Made by a program: the position numbers and the translations under genes. The notes under the pieces were generated by a model that worked only from the letters and a program-made list of their open reading frames with translations, did no database searches and had not been told where the DNA came from. Of a stretch of 30,901 nucleotides of DNA, positions 11,189 to 20,182 are shown one piece after another (within the stretch, counting starts at the first letter, position 1; each line of letters begins with the position of its first letter). Origin of the DNA: Euprymna scolopes (lineage: Eukaryota; Mollusca; Cephalopoda; Sepiida; Sepiolidae); assembly GCA_024364805.1 (NCBI GenBank), contig CM044509.1, positions 65,061,467 through 65,092,367 of the forward strand, in the 5' to 3' direction.

Positions 11189-11430
11189 TACTAGCATTTC
11201 AGTCCGGCGTTGCCCGGGTGTTTGGAGGTGTATCTTGAGAAAAAAAAAGCGGTCAATTTTTTATAACTGTGACCTCTATTACGACACCTTAACATTTATT
11301 GTTTTGGGCTCAAGTCAATTATTAAGTTGGATCCATGTCCAAGGAATCTATATCCAAAATTTCAAATGTTTAGACCCAAAATTGTCGGAGGAGTTTGGTA
11401 AAGTTCTCAAAGGTCAAATCGTTGCTAGTG
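11189..11430 (+). repeat. Dispersed repeat opening with CGTTGCCCGGG
   Basis: It starts with CTAGCATTTCAGTCCGGCGT followed by TGCCCGGG. This is close to the start of the 511-bp insertion at 20196 (TAGCGTTGCCCGGG). The body contains phrases such as GTGACCTC and ATATCCAAAATTTCAAATG, a style common to dispersed invertebrate repeats of uncertain class. Part of it is open as a 66-residue frame at 11235-11435, which I regard as accidental. Confidence 0.5.
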
Positions 11431-11899
11431 AGTAGATATTTTTTGAAGGCCAGTTTTTCTTAGAGCATTTTGAAAACTAATACCACAATGTCCAGCTAAC
11501 AAAGAAACCAGATTATGCCGGGTATTATAGAGTTTCGAGAGGACAAGGGTCATCTTATCAGAGCATTTTCTTTATTACTATAGCAAGGATAAAATTTAGT
11601 CCGCATGCTCTGCAGGTGTCGAGGATCTTTATAATAGGAAAGCATGGAAAGAGGTGATATTGAGGTTATTTAGTTTCCGTCCGATGTGAAAAAATTTGGA
11701 GGGAATAATTCACAAATGTCAAAGTAATGTTAAATGAAAACTGCTATCCGTTGCCGTTCAAGTGACTTATTAGAGATTGGATTGTAGTGTACTTGTTGCT
11801 TTTTCATTGTTCAACGTACTATTACCGATTTTCCATGAATCGTGAATTCCTAATTGCTGTGAGGAGATACAATTTTTTTATCATCTTAGGATACCTACT
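11431..11899. other. Unassigned, possibly the decayed extension of the next LINE
   Basis: There are no open frames of note. On the - strand some weak phrases could be the linker between endonuclease and reverse transcriptase of the LINE that is clear from 11900 on, but similarity is too low to call. Confidence 0.4.
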
Positions 11900-12720
11900 C
11901 TTAGCTGCTGCTATTACAACTTAACAGTAGGTTTTGATGGCAGAAATTAGTGCCTATTTTTTTTACTAGCGGTTAAAGTGTGGGTGCTTGCTGCCTATGT
12001 GTAATTGCTGCACTGAAAATTCTTCTATTTCTGATGTAACCCATTCAATTACCTCCTTAACACACTATTCAACATGGGGAGAAAAAATATTCCAAGTTGC
12101 ATTTCTTATTAGATATGTGATGCATTTCCCAATCAACAGATTTGTAATATTTTTGTTATTTTGAATAACCACATTTCACTTTGAGGTTGGAGATTGCATT
12201 GATATCAACCAATCTTCCAGGGTGATCAACATTCAAGAGTGAGCTGCGGGCATATGTCACATAAGCTTCGGGCATAGTTGTCAAGAATAGGTCGAGAAAT
12301 GATGATTGCTTGTGTCACGATCTGGGAAGCGGGTTTGGCACGTTACTGCTTGTGCAAGGGAATGCGAAATCAGGCAGCTACGCGTGCTGATATCAGCTGG
12401 GCCTGTGAAGCTCGATAAACCTAGCCAATTTTATGGTGGTAATGTCCACCAAATACACGAATTTGGATGTTCGGATCCGATGAAATTCTTGTGTTAATGC
12501 TACACTAGACGTAGTCAAGATAAACAGAGAATGCTAAAGTAAATGGAGGTAATTGACGCTATATTGTAAAGTTTATCGAATGATATACAAATTCTAGATG
12601 AAATTGTCAAGTTAAAAGACTAGGTACTACAGATATAAAGTCCGATCCCTTGCATATGATTGTCAGATTCTTTACAGCAAAGTAAGAGGTATTCTGGCAA
12701 AATGATTATAGGTTGAGAAG
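11900..12720 (-). mobile_element. LINE fragment: endonuclease C-terminal part and linker
   Basis: This is an old - strand LINE piece covering the apurinic/apyrimidinic-type endonuclease that nicks the target. Reading the - strand from high to low coordinates, a stretch matching the GDFN-HH box appears as FGGHYHHKIG (12424-12459), with the key aspartate and asparagine replaced. Next come LAQAVTCQTRFPDRDTSNHHF near 12300-12370, then FLDLFLTTMPEAYVTYARSS (12238-12298) and NVDHPG (12217-12234), equivalent to the SDH catalytic box. Below that, EVIEWVTSEIEEF (about 12020-12070) fits the linker before the reverse transcriptase. Frames shift repeatedly between these pieces. No reverse transcriptase is recognisable below 11900. 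The + strand frame at 12306-12497 is its antisense shadow. It may be from a different LINE family than copies A-D, because the compared regions do not overlap enough to tell. Confidence 0.75.
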
Positions 12721-12994
12721 TCCAAACGCATTTTGTTTTCTTTTCGTGGATTGATTGTTACTACGACTTCTGATGAGTTAAGGGCAAAATAGATTCATTG
12801 ATCAATATAATAATTAAGTGATGTATTTTGTTTACGAAACAAGAATTGTAAGTGTCAACTGAATTAAAGGAATAAATTGTTAGTGGTCAACCTCATGTCA
12901 TTTGGAATATAGACTTTTGTTATTCATTTATTATATGCTCTGTAATTGCACTGAGCTTCTCAAATAAGGATTGGTATAGATAAAAAGGAAATAT

Positions 12995-13019
12995 GAATGA
13001 CTAAAATATATTTCCACAG

Positions 13020-13066
<47 letters not shown>

Positions 13067-13090
13067 TGTGGAAATATCTTTTATTCATTT
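12995..13090. repeat. Inverted arms around a (TA)n tract
   Basis: The left arm 12995-13020 ends in ATATTTCCACAGT. The right arm 13064-13090 starts with the complement, CACTGTGGAAATAT, and continues complementary through TTTTATTCATT with a few mismatches. Between them is a (TA)n tract of 43 bases (13021-13063). The whole could fold into one long hairpin. It resembles the ends of a very small TA-targeting (Tc1/mariner-related) element whose centre has become a microsatellite, or a palindromic microsatellite locus. Confidence 0.8.
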
Positions 13091-13095
13091 AATAA

Positions 13096-13317
13096 CGTTA
13101 AAATGCATAGAATTTGTGTTACCAGTTCATATGTAAACTTTTATACAGCAGCTGCTCCTAAAAGTTAGGGCACCTGTACTACCAGTCGGAAACATCCACT
13201 AGACAAACTGTAAAAAATGTACTCCCACCTTTAGAACAAGCGCGGTCAAGATTAGTCACGTGAAACTTAATGACAAGCGAGTAACATATATGGTGATGTA
13301 TTTACAGTCCTTAAATG
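13096..13317. other. Intergenic stretch, nothing recognised
   Basis: No coding or repeat signal was found. Confidence 0.5.
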
Positions 13318-13575
13318 ATCTGATTCTTGTATATCGATCTTTCTGAAATCAATAATTTTTATGTAGTAAATAATTTTTACTGATGCGTATTGATATTTAA
13401 AAAGCACTTCAATCTGATTTATGTATGTTTTCCAGCGCACTTAAATATGAGTCGTGTATGGTGATGTTTCTGTCGTTCTCAAATCTGGTTAATGTAAGTC
13501 AACGTTTTTGACACAATTATAGCTAATTGATGCACCTTTACGTTTCAAACGTACGTAATCTGCTTTATTGATTTC
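13318..13575. repeat. Decayed 38-bp satellite, about 6 units
   Basis: Degenerate units share the satellite core. The two clearest each measure exactly 38 bp: GATATTTAAAAAGCACTTCA then ATCTGATTTATGTATGTT, and GATGTTTCTGTCGTTCTCAA then ATCTGGTTAATGTAAGTC. Both line up with the GATGTTTCAGACGTAATTAA/ATCTGATT half of the 76-bp unit in the main array. Confidence 0.65.
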
Positions 13576-13920
13576 ATAGCATGAAAATTGGATTACTTTA
13601 AATGGAAAACATTCCAAACAAGGCGTGAAGCCACTTGGTGTAAGGGGTCAACAAGAACGAAAAATGATTATCGAAAAGACAGAAGATGCCTATTGATATT
13701 TGTTTTTATATGACTAAGGTTATAGGTAGGAGGAAAACATTCAGCAAGAAGAGAGATCTACAAACTTGCGGTTCTTCGAAATGAGCTACTGGAATAGGAA
13801 GCTGTGTTACAATGAAGTATGAAAACAACGAATTGATGGAGACAAAAAAAGTCAAACGAGCTGGATCAAAAGAAGCTGAGAATAGATGAAGCAACCCCCC
13901 CACTAAAGTGAAGCATACAT
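13576..13920. other. Intergenic stretch, no gene seen
   Basis: A - strand frame at 13706-13903 is open but has no recognisable similarity or codon pattern. I treat it as chance. Confidence 0.5.
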
Positions 13921-14619
13921 GGTCCCCTGTGAGTGCACAGTGAACGAGGCATAAAAAATGACTAAGTTCAGCAATTACCCCCTTCCCCCATTTAGCCCTA
14001 AAATTCCCCAGGGGACGTCAAATCCTAGTGAAAATGAACAAACGATGCAGTTTTAGGCCTTAAAATATGTAAATTTGAAAATGCAAAAAACTAAATGACT
14101 AAGTCCATTATTTGCCCCTCAAAAGTCCCCCAGGCTATAACATATTTAAATTTTTGTTCAGCACCACGCAAAAATTCCTAAATAGAAATACACGGAAAAT
14201 TTTGGACAAATATGGCAAAATAGACTCAAAAATGGAGTGTTTTTATTAGCCCTAAAAGAGCCCCTGGTTCACACCCACGAGTTATTGCGAAGTATAGACA
14301 AGCAAAATTATATAGAAAATCAGTTAGTTACAACTTTTAGAAAGTTTTATAAAAATCCAAGACATCAATTTTTTTTTAATAAGCACAAAGTGTCGATTTT
14401 AGCCATTTTAGCCCGAAAGACACCCCTAGAGGGTCAACTGGAGTTTTCTCGGAATATTCGTTCTGTTACTTTTTTTACTCATATCATGTTTAATGTTTGT
14501 GCAAAATTTCAAAAAATTCCAAGGCGTAGTTATTGAGAAAAGTGCGGACAGACGAACGGATGAACGGACGAACGGACAAGAGTGAATTTACAGGTCCACT
14601 CTCCTTTTGTCGGGGGACC
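13921..14619. mobile_element. Probable 699-bp inverted-repeat element, non-autonomous
   Basis: The left end reads GGTCCCCTGTGAGTGCACAG. The right end, read inward, starts GGTCCCCCGACAAAAGGAGA and continues GTGGACCTGTAAA. Allowing one gap of about 8 bases, GAGTG-AC--GT-AA is shared, so the terminal inverted repeats are about 25-30 bp and imperfect. I see no clear target duplication, so the exact ends are uncertain. The interior is not coding. Near the right end it has the phrase GCAAAATTTCAAAAAATTCC and a short GGAC/GAAC tetranucleotide run (14545-14580), typical of widespread invertebrate repeats. A 99-codon open frame (14237-14536) lies within and has no recognisable similarity. Confidence 0.5.
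14545..14580. repeat. Imperfect GACG/GAAC tetranucleotide run
   Basis: This is a short run of GGACAGACGAACGGATGAAC type tetramers close to the right end of the inverted-repeat element. Confidence 0.7.
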
Positions 14620-14739
14620 AATAGTAATATTTATAGAAAAGACTAGCAATATGATGCTTGTCAGAGAAAAGTTGCAGAGAAGAAGAAAGAGTGAGGGGGG
14701 GCGATCAAATTACAGATGCGTTTCTGCACCTTCAAATAG

Positions 14740-14803
14740 GCTACAGATTCATCAGGAGAAATAATTCTCCGTACATGATTTTTACAGGTCAATGTTTCAT
14801 ACG
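14740..14803. repeat. 38-bp satellite remnant left of LINE copy B
   Basis: CATGATTTTTACAGGTCAAT then GTTTCATACG matches the monomer seen from 15914 onward (TTTTTATATGTCGATG, TTTCATACGTAC). It stops exactly at the LINE tail, which shows that the LINE interrupts this array. Confidence 0.6.
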
Positions 14804-15915
14804 TTTTTTTTTACAAGGGAGTCAGTACTTATCAAGGCCCGGACGTCATTCAGGGATAAAGGTTATTGCGTGTACAGTAATCAATGGGATAATATCGTAG
14901 TAATCGTTAGTATTGGAGATTTGATAAAGTGTCTTACTTAAGGGGGCGGTTCATCAGGAATTTGTTTATGTTGAACTTGAAGACATCCAGGTTGTATTCA
15001 GGTGGGAAACAAGCAAACTGAAGAGAGTTCCAAAGGCGTGCACTTCTAAGAAAGAAGCTTTGTTCATGGAATGTACGTTTTAGTTTTGGCACAGATAAAG
15101 AGTGGGGAATATTTTTGACAGTGCTTTCAGCTAGACGGGTATTTATCGTGGACGATTAGCAAGGGTTACCAGAGATTGGAGCTCAGACGAGCACTTATCA
15201 TGGAAGTAACGATAAAACAAAGACAGGCTCGCAACGTCTCTCATGTGGGAGAGAGGTAGCAGGGAAGAGAAAAGGACATCCCTCACTCAGCCACGAAGCC
15301 TATTTAGTACTCTGTCAAGGCAGGATAGGCTGTTTTTAGCAGCTCCTGCTCAGATGTGGCAACAGTACTCCATTCTTGGGCGTACTTATCTTTTATATAG
15401 ATAGAGAATTGCATCACCAGTGAGATATCTTCTGGGGCGGGAGAAAGATCCTACCATTTTCCCAGCGACTTTGGCAACTGACTCGATGTACGTGTTCCAT
15501 TTCAGGTCAGGATTAAAGGTCAAGCTCAGAAGCTTATCAAAACATGGAGCTACTCCTAGACGAGAGCCATCCATTTCAATTGATGCCAGATGAGGATTAG
15601 AGTGTTGATTATGTAAAGATACAAGCTTGGTTTTAAATGCATTAAAAGTAACCAGCCACCTCTTCCCCCACTGTACCACGCGCTCAAGATCGTAGAAGAG
15701 AAAATCAGATACAACGTTGTAATTTACAGCCTGAGATGTGTTGCCATAGATAGTCATGTCATCAGCATAGATATCAACGAATGATTTAAGTATGTGTTTT
15801 GGGAGATCATTGATGTAGATCAGGAAGAGAGTTGGGCCCAGGATGGACCCCTGAGGGACACCAGCATTAATACTGTGGCCCTCTGATTTCTGCGCATTAA
15901 CTAGTACTCTTATGA
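14804..15915 (-). mobile_element. LINE fragment (copy B), 5'-truncated, best preserved
   Basis: This is a jockey/CR1-like LINE on the - strand. The frame is open from about 15900 down to a TAA at 15386, coding the second half of the reverse transcriptase: GVPQGSILGPTLFLIYIND, then the catalytic YADD at 15758-15769, then ERVVQWGKRWLVTFNAFKTK, MDGSRLG and RPRRYLTGDAILYLYKR. After that stop the same frame continues (VRPRMEYCCHIWAGAAKNSL and onward) with one further stop and one frameshift, before the typical C-terminus (FFLRSARLWNSLQFACFPPE, NKFLMNRPLK, stop near 14940). The 3' untranslated part (read on + as CACTTATCAAGGCCCGG-like) and a T run at 14804-14812, the A tail of the other strand, complete it. 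It was dead on arrival through 5' truncation, but it has few later lesions and so looks relatively recent. Both flanks are 38-bp satellite. Confidence 0.92.
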
Positions 15916-16690
15916 GTACTTAACTTTTATTGTTATATGTCGATGATTCATACGTACTCGACTTTTATTTTTATATGTCGATGTTATATATTTTACATAA
16001 CTTTGACTTTTACATGTGGTTCTTTCATACGTTTTTAACATTAATTTTTGTTTGACAATGTTGCTTTCGTACATGGGTTTTATATGTCGATATTTCTTAT
16101 GTACATAACTTTGTTTTTTATATGTCGATGTTCCATGCGTACTTTGCTTTTTATATGTTGATATTCTATACGTACCGAACTTTTCATTGATGTTTCTATA
16201 TGTATCTTACACACTTAAACATGATTGATGCATGCAGATGTTTATTACGTAAATATGATTCATGTATCTCGATGTATATTACGCGCTTGAATATACCATG
16301 CATGTAAAATTTTATTTACGTACTATGTATCATGTCGTTGTTTGTAATATAATTAAATATGGTTTGTACGTGTTGTTTTAGCTACTAACTACAATATTAG
16401 TTATTTATGTCGATATTTCTTAAGTACTTTAATATTATTTATGCATACCGATGTATCTTTCGTACCTGTATCTGATCGGTGCGTATTATGTATCATTCAC
16501 ATATTTCGAGGTGTCTAACTCAGCTAAATATTATTGATATATGTCTAAGTTTCTGACCTATTTAAACAATAATTCATGTATGTCGAAATTTCTTATATAC
16601 TTAAACATGGTTGATATATATCAATGTCTTGCTTTATTTAAAGATGATTTACATTCGTCGATATCCCAACGTGTTTTAAGTTTTAAATCA
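15914..16690. repeat. Decayed 38-bp satellite array, about 20 units
   Basis: Units begin GATGTTTC or close to it, carry ACGTA in the middle and end TATATGTC or CATGTATGTC. Several measure exactly 38 bp, for example those starting at GATGATTCATACGTACTCGA, GATATTTCTTATGTACATAA and GATATTTCTTAAGTACTTTA. Other units are shortened or expanded by a few bases. The phase and core match one half of the 76-bp unit of the main array at 2358-9365. No gene lies here. Confidence 0.8.
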
Positions 16691-17034
16691 TTTCTTTACT
16701 GAAGTCAGATCTCTTTCCTTTGTACATTCTTTTAAGATCTGTAGAATAGAGTGTGTGTCATGAAGTCATCAGAGTGCAAATCATGTAGTTTTTTTTTCAT
16801 TGTTGCGATTGAATTCAACACGGTGCACTGTCTTGGTAAAATGTCACTCTTTCTTCTTCTTCTTCTTCTTCTTCTTCTTCTTCTTCTTCCGATGAGAAGA
16901 GTTCTTGTTCACTAAATTGCCGGACGATTTAACTCCTGACTAAAGTGGTAAATGCATGTTTCATCCATTTTCACATATTGACGCAAAAATTATTGGCAGT
17001 TGAGAACAACACTCTGAATCGCTGACGTGTTGTC
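16691..17034. other. Intergenic stretch with a microsatellite
   Basis: Apart from the TTC run listed separately, no coding or repeat signal was recognised. Confidence 0.5.
16851..16889. repeat. (TTC)n microsatellite
   Basis: There are thirteen uninterrupted TTC triplets. Confidence 0.97.
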
Positions 17035-17086
17035 ATGGGTGCCATGTTTGCTCAGTCAAAAGACTGTGAGCAAACATGGCACCCAT
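17035..17086. repeat. 52-bp near-perfect hairpin
   Basis: ATGGGTGCCATGTTTGCTCA at 17035-17054 is exactly complementary to 17067-17086. The inner bases add AGTC/GACT around an AAAA loop with a two-base bulge. With the inner pairs, the stem is 24 bp. No coding frame uses it. It may be a foldback remnant, a pair of abutting transposon ends, a hairpin RNA source, or an assembly/sequencing artefact. Confidence 0.92.
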
Positions 17087-17596
17087 TTTTAAAACAGATA
17101 AATATTAATAGAGATGGATTGATTAATAGAGTGACGAAAAGTAATATAGGCGGATTGAAAATCTTCTCATTTTATCCACACTAAATAACAGTACACTCAG
17201 AAACCATCAGTTCTTCTTCGTTTGTCGGAAACATTGCGCATGAAATGTGAAAACTAATGTTTAAGATAGAGTATCAGCGAACATTGTGTGGCTGCCGACA
17301 GTAAATCTATTTTTTACTTTTTATCAATATGGATGACCGTTGGCTCGTATGCAGCCACTCTGCCCTTTAATACCTTTTTATTTTGCAAGCTGCTGGGTGT
17401 CCACATGCTTATTTACCGGAAAAACCAAAGCCTGTGTGATGAGGGGCCCTGTTTGGCCGTTTGTAGTTGTCTAATTGTAATGGGACACTTACTACGGGGT
17501 GAAATGATAAAGACAACACTACAGCTTTATTTTAAAACTTTTATTGAAAAAAATCAATTCAGGTTAACTTGATTATGTAATAGAGCGGACATATAT
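17087..17596. other. Flank of the second mariner, no gene seen
   Basis: A + strand frame at 17288-17572 (94 codons) has no recognisable similarity. It probably covers the 3' non-coding end of the - strand mariner next to it. I could not find the element's inverted repeat, because its partner would lie in or beyond the assembly gap. Confidence 0.45.
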
Positions 17597-18012
17597 TTAA
17601 TGTAGCCCACTTTCAGCCTCAATCACAGCCAACCCCCGGGTCTGGAACTGGGAGGATGCCTTTTCCACAAGCGTCGGCGGATGCTAGGTTAATACTCGAC
17701 AGATGACGGCGATCATAGTAGCTTTAGTGTTGTGGGAAGTCATGTTGGTGATGTTCTCAACGTATGACCAAATAAAGTAGTTCAGCGGGTTTAGGTCGAA
17801 GGAGCAGGGGGTGCAGTGAGAGAAGGGTACAAAGACGTAGCACTCCTTCTGAAGCCAAGCATGAGTCTCTTTGGACTTGTGAGCCGGCGCCGAGTCCTGC
17901 TGCCAAACCCAAGGTCTGCCAGCGGCCACCTGATTGCACCAGGAGTTCACCACACTCTTCAGCATATCCAGATACACTTTGGTGTTTACTTTCAAGCTAA
18001 CTTCGAAGATGT
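17597..18012 (-). pseudogene. Mariner-like transposase, C-terminal half (D37D type), runs into gap
   Basis: The - strand frame is open from the gap edge at 18012 to a TAG just after VICRVLT (17684). Beyond it the same frame continues with HPPTLVEKASSQFQTRGLAV to a natural-looking TAA at 17597-17599. It reads EVSLKVNTKVYLDMLKSVV, then WVWQQDSAPAHKSKETHAWL, which carries the second catalytic aspartate. Then FDLNPLNYFIW has asparagine where the family has the third catalytic aspartate (usually PLDY). Spacing between these positions is 37 residues, as in the D37D (maT-like) mariner group. So the copy has a changed catalytic residue plus one premature stop about 29 codons from the end. The N-terminal half lies in the unsequenced gap. 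The frames at 17757-17939 (-) and 17816 onward (+) are shadows. Confidence 0.88.
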
Positions 18013-18354
18013 NNNNNNNNNNNNNNNNNNNNNNNNNNNNNNNNNNNNNNNNNNNNNNNNNNNNNNNNNNNNNNNNNNNNNNNNNNNNNNNNNNNNNNNN
18101 NNNNNNNNNNNNNNNNNNNNNNNNNNNNNNNNNNNNNNNNNNNNNNNNNNNNNNNNNNNNNNNNNNNNNNNNNNNNNNNNNNNNNNNNNNNNNNNNNNNN
18201 NNNNNNNNNNNNNNNNNNNNNNNNNNNNNNNNNNNNNNNNNNNNNNNNNNNNNNNNNNNNNNNNNNNNNNNNNNNNNNNNNNNNNNNNNNNNNNNNNNNN
18301 NNNNNNNNNNNNNNNNNNNNNNNNNNNNNNNNNNNNNNNNNNNNNNNNNNNNNN
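18013..18354. other. Assembly gap, 342 N
   Basis: This is unknown sequence. Apparent open frames that cross it are artefacts of translating N. Confidence 1.
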
Positions 18355-18355
18355 A

Positions 18356-18387
<32 letters not shown>

Positions 18388-18388
18388 C
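18355..18388. repeat. A-rich tract at the gap edge
   Basis: A run of A is followed by AAGA-type tetramers. Low complexity here may explain why assembly broke. Confidence 0.9.
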
Positions 18389-19690
18389 CTGTTTTCATCA
18401 AACAGAAATGGAATAATGTCGTCTTTGAGAAGTTTATCGTTACACTTTATGCTGGTTTACATGGTACTAGTAACAAACAAGAAAGCAAAACTGAGCTGGT
18501 AGTAATGTAGTGTAACGTTATCCAACGTGTTTTAGTCTCAGTCGCAAAGCAGACAAAGAATAGAACATAACTTCAACCTGCCTTTTCTGTTGTCCAACGA
18601 CATTTATTTTCCCATTCTCTCGTTACCACTGTGACGTCCCTGACGTCGTCGGTTTCTCGCACGTGTTCTCGAAAGTCATCCACGCCTTTAACGTGATCAT
18701 CTTCACGACCGTGCTTTTCTTTTTCTTTACCGTGACATCATTTCGCTCACGGCTCGATATTTGCATATAGCTGTCTGGGCTATGTCACAGTAGATTATAC
18801 TCTGATCTGAATGGAAACTTAGTTAACACTAATCGAAATTTATAACGTATCTCTAGAACTTGCTATTAGTTGCTATCGAAATATAATCGCAGATGAATCG
18901 TTCAGATTAGTTTGAAGTTTTATTTTGCAGTAGATGACGAGTTCATACTTCCCCCACGACTATTAGTGCATAACTTATTCCATAACGCACGCCATTGTCC
19001 TTGTTAAACTAATCACGATCATAATAATAACGAATCCATTGATTGACGAAAACTGAGCATATGAATTCAGCGAAGAATGCATGAAAAATGTATCTTCAAA
19101 TAAAACAAATTCTATAACCTATAGTTTCACTTACACATCTTTGCTAACGCCATAGTCTCAAAATTTTACAATAAATAAATAAATAAAACATCACAAAAGA
19201 ACAATGGGAGGTGGGGTTGCACACTTTTTTCGATCAGTGAACGTCATCGAAATAAACCAGCAGACGAGTGCTGACCTTACTACAGGTTGGGTATGCGCAC
19301 AATATGTTCGAATTGGTCATCTCAAACTACTTCCGGCGATCATGAAGGCGAATGAGTAAAATATTTTAAAATCTTCAATTTTCATTGTGCTTGTCGACTC
19401 CGAGAGATGGCAGCAAGGAGACGTTTTCAGATGAAATGTAACTGTCTAAACTAAACAAAACTAAACTAAAAAAAAAAAAAATTGATGGAATGCAAATTTT
19501 GATCTACAATTACGGTTTATTGGTAATAAGTATCTTAACCTTTGCTCCAGATCTATCCGTTTCAACATGTTAAATTTAATCCGACGCGTGACTATTTTTT
19601 TTACCGGAATCTAGCTCAAGGAAACGTCGAAACACTCCCGTTTCAACTAAATTCAGATAAGAAACTAGTGCTAACTATGCAACTAAGATT
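18389..19690. other. Unassigned DNA with a less AT-rich patch at 18590-18780
   Basis: No coding signal is visible. The patch at about 18590-18780 has more C and G than its surroundings. It carries GTGACGTCC, CTGACGTCG, GCACGTGTTC, ACGTGATCA and ATTTGCAT (near 18758), which resemble CRE, E-box and octamer sites. A short AAAT run sits at 19172-19188 and an A run at 19468-19481. No transcript or promoter can be supported from this alone. Confidence 0.4.
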
Positions 19691-19800
19691 GAGCTGTTCC
19701 CAATTCCGCAAACAAAGACATACTTTCAAATTCATAGCATTTAAAGCCCGAAAGTTCAATATGTAAATTCTTACATTAGACGTTGTTATAAAGCTCAGCT
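19691..19800 (+). repeat. 110-bp dispersed repeat, copy 1
   Basis: It aligns without gaps to 20601-20710 with 12 differences by my count (about 89% identical). Both copies contain CAATTCCGCAAACAAAG and TTCATAGCATTTAAAGCCC. Overlapping open frames (19542-19766 + and 19643-19864 -) are most likely accidental. Confidence 0.9.
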
Positions 19801-20182
19801 GTTGCAGCTGTTTGAAATGTTTCCCATTCAAAGCGACAAGACTGCACGGCCTAACAAAATGCAATAGTATAAAGGTCTAGCGACAAAGGGGAAACAACAA
19901 TGATCGGTTTCTGTAGACGAACAATCGACCTGATATCTTTTTATACGGCACAAAGAATATAGTTAATATATATTCAGCTGCTTTAATCCTGCTCGTCCCT
20001 CTGTTACCCATCGATGAACTTTATAGAATTCAAACAAAGGAACAAGATTATCAAAAAAATCACAATGAGTAAAACGAACGTTTGCTTCCATCAATCAACC
20101 GTTCTTTTAGTAAAATAATTTGGAAAGGTTATGAATAAAATAAAAAAAAAAATGCACGCTTAGAATCAATTTCATCGGTATA
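19801..20182. other. Intergenic stretch, nothing recognised
   Basis: No coding or repeat signal was found. Confidence 0.5.

Noticed and set aside
12306-12497. 63-codon + strand frame
   Set aside because: It is antisense to the recognisable LINE endonuclease.
14237-14536. 99-codon + strand frame
   Set aside because: It lies within a probable non-autonomous repeat. No similarity recognised, and it ends next to the tetranucleotide run.
14582-14900. Overlapping + strand frames of 60 and 80 codons
   Set aside because: They cross the end of the inverted-repeat element, the satellite remnant and the LINE tail, so they cannot be one gene.
17816-18502. Long open frames across the gap
   Set aside because: Length comes from translated N. 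The flanking parts are antisense mariner or low-complexity sequence.
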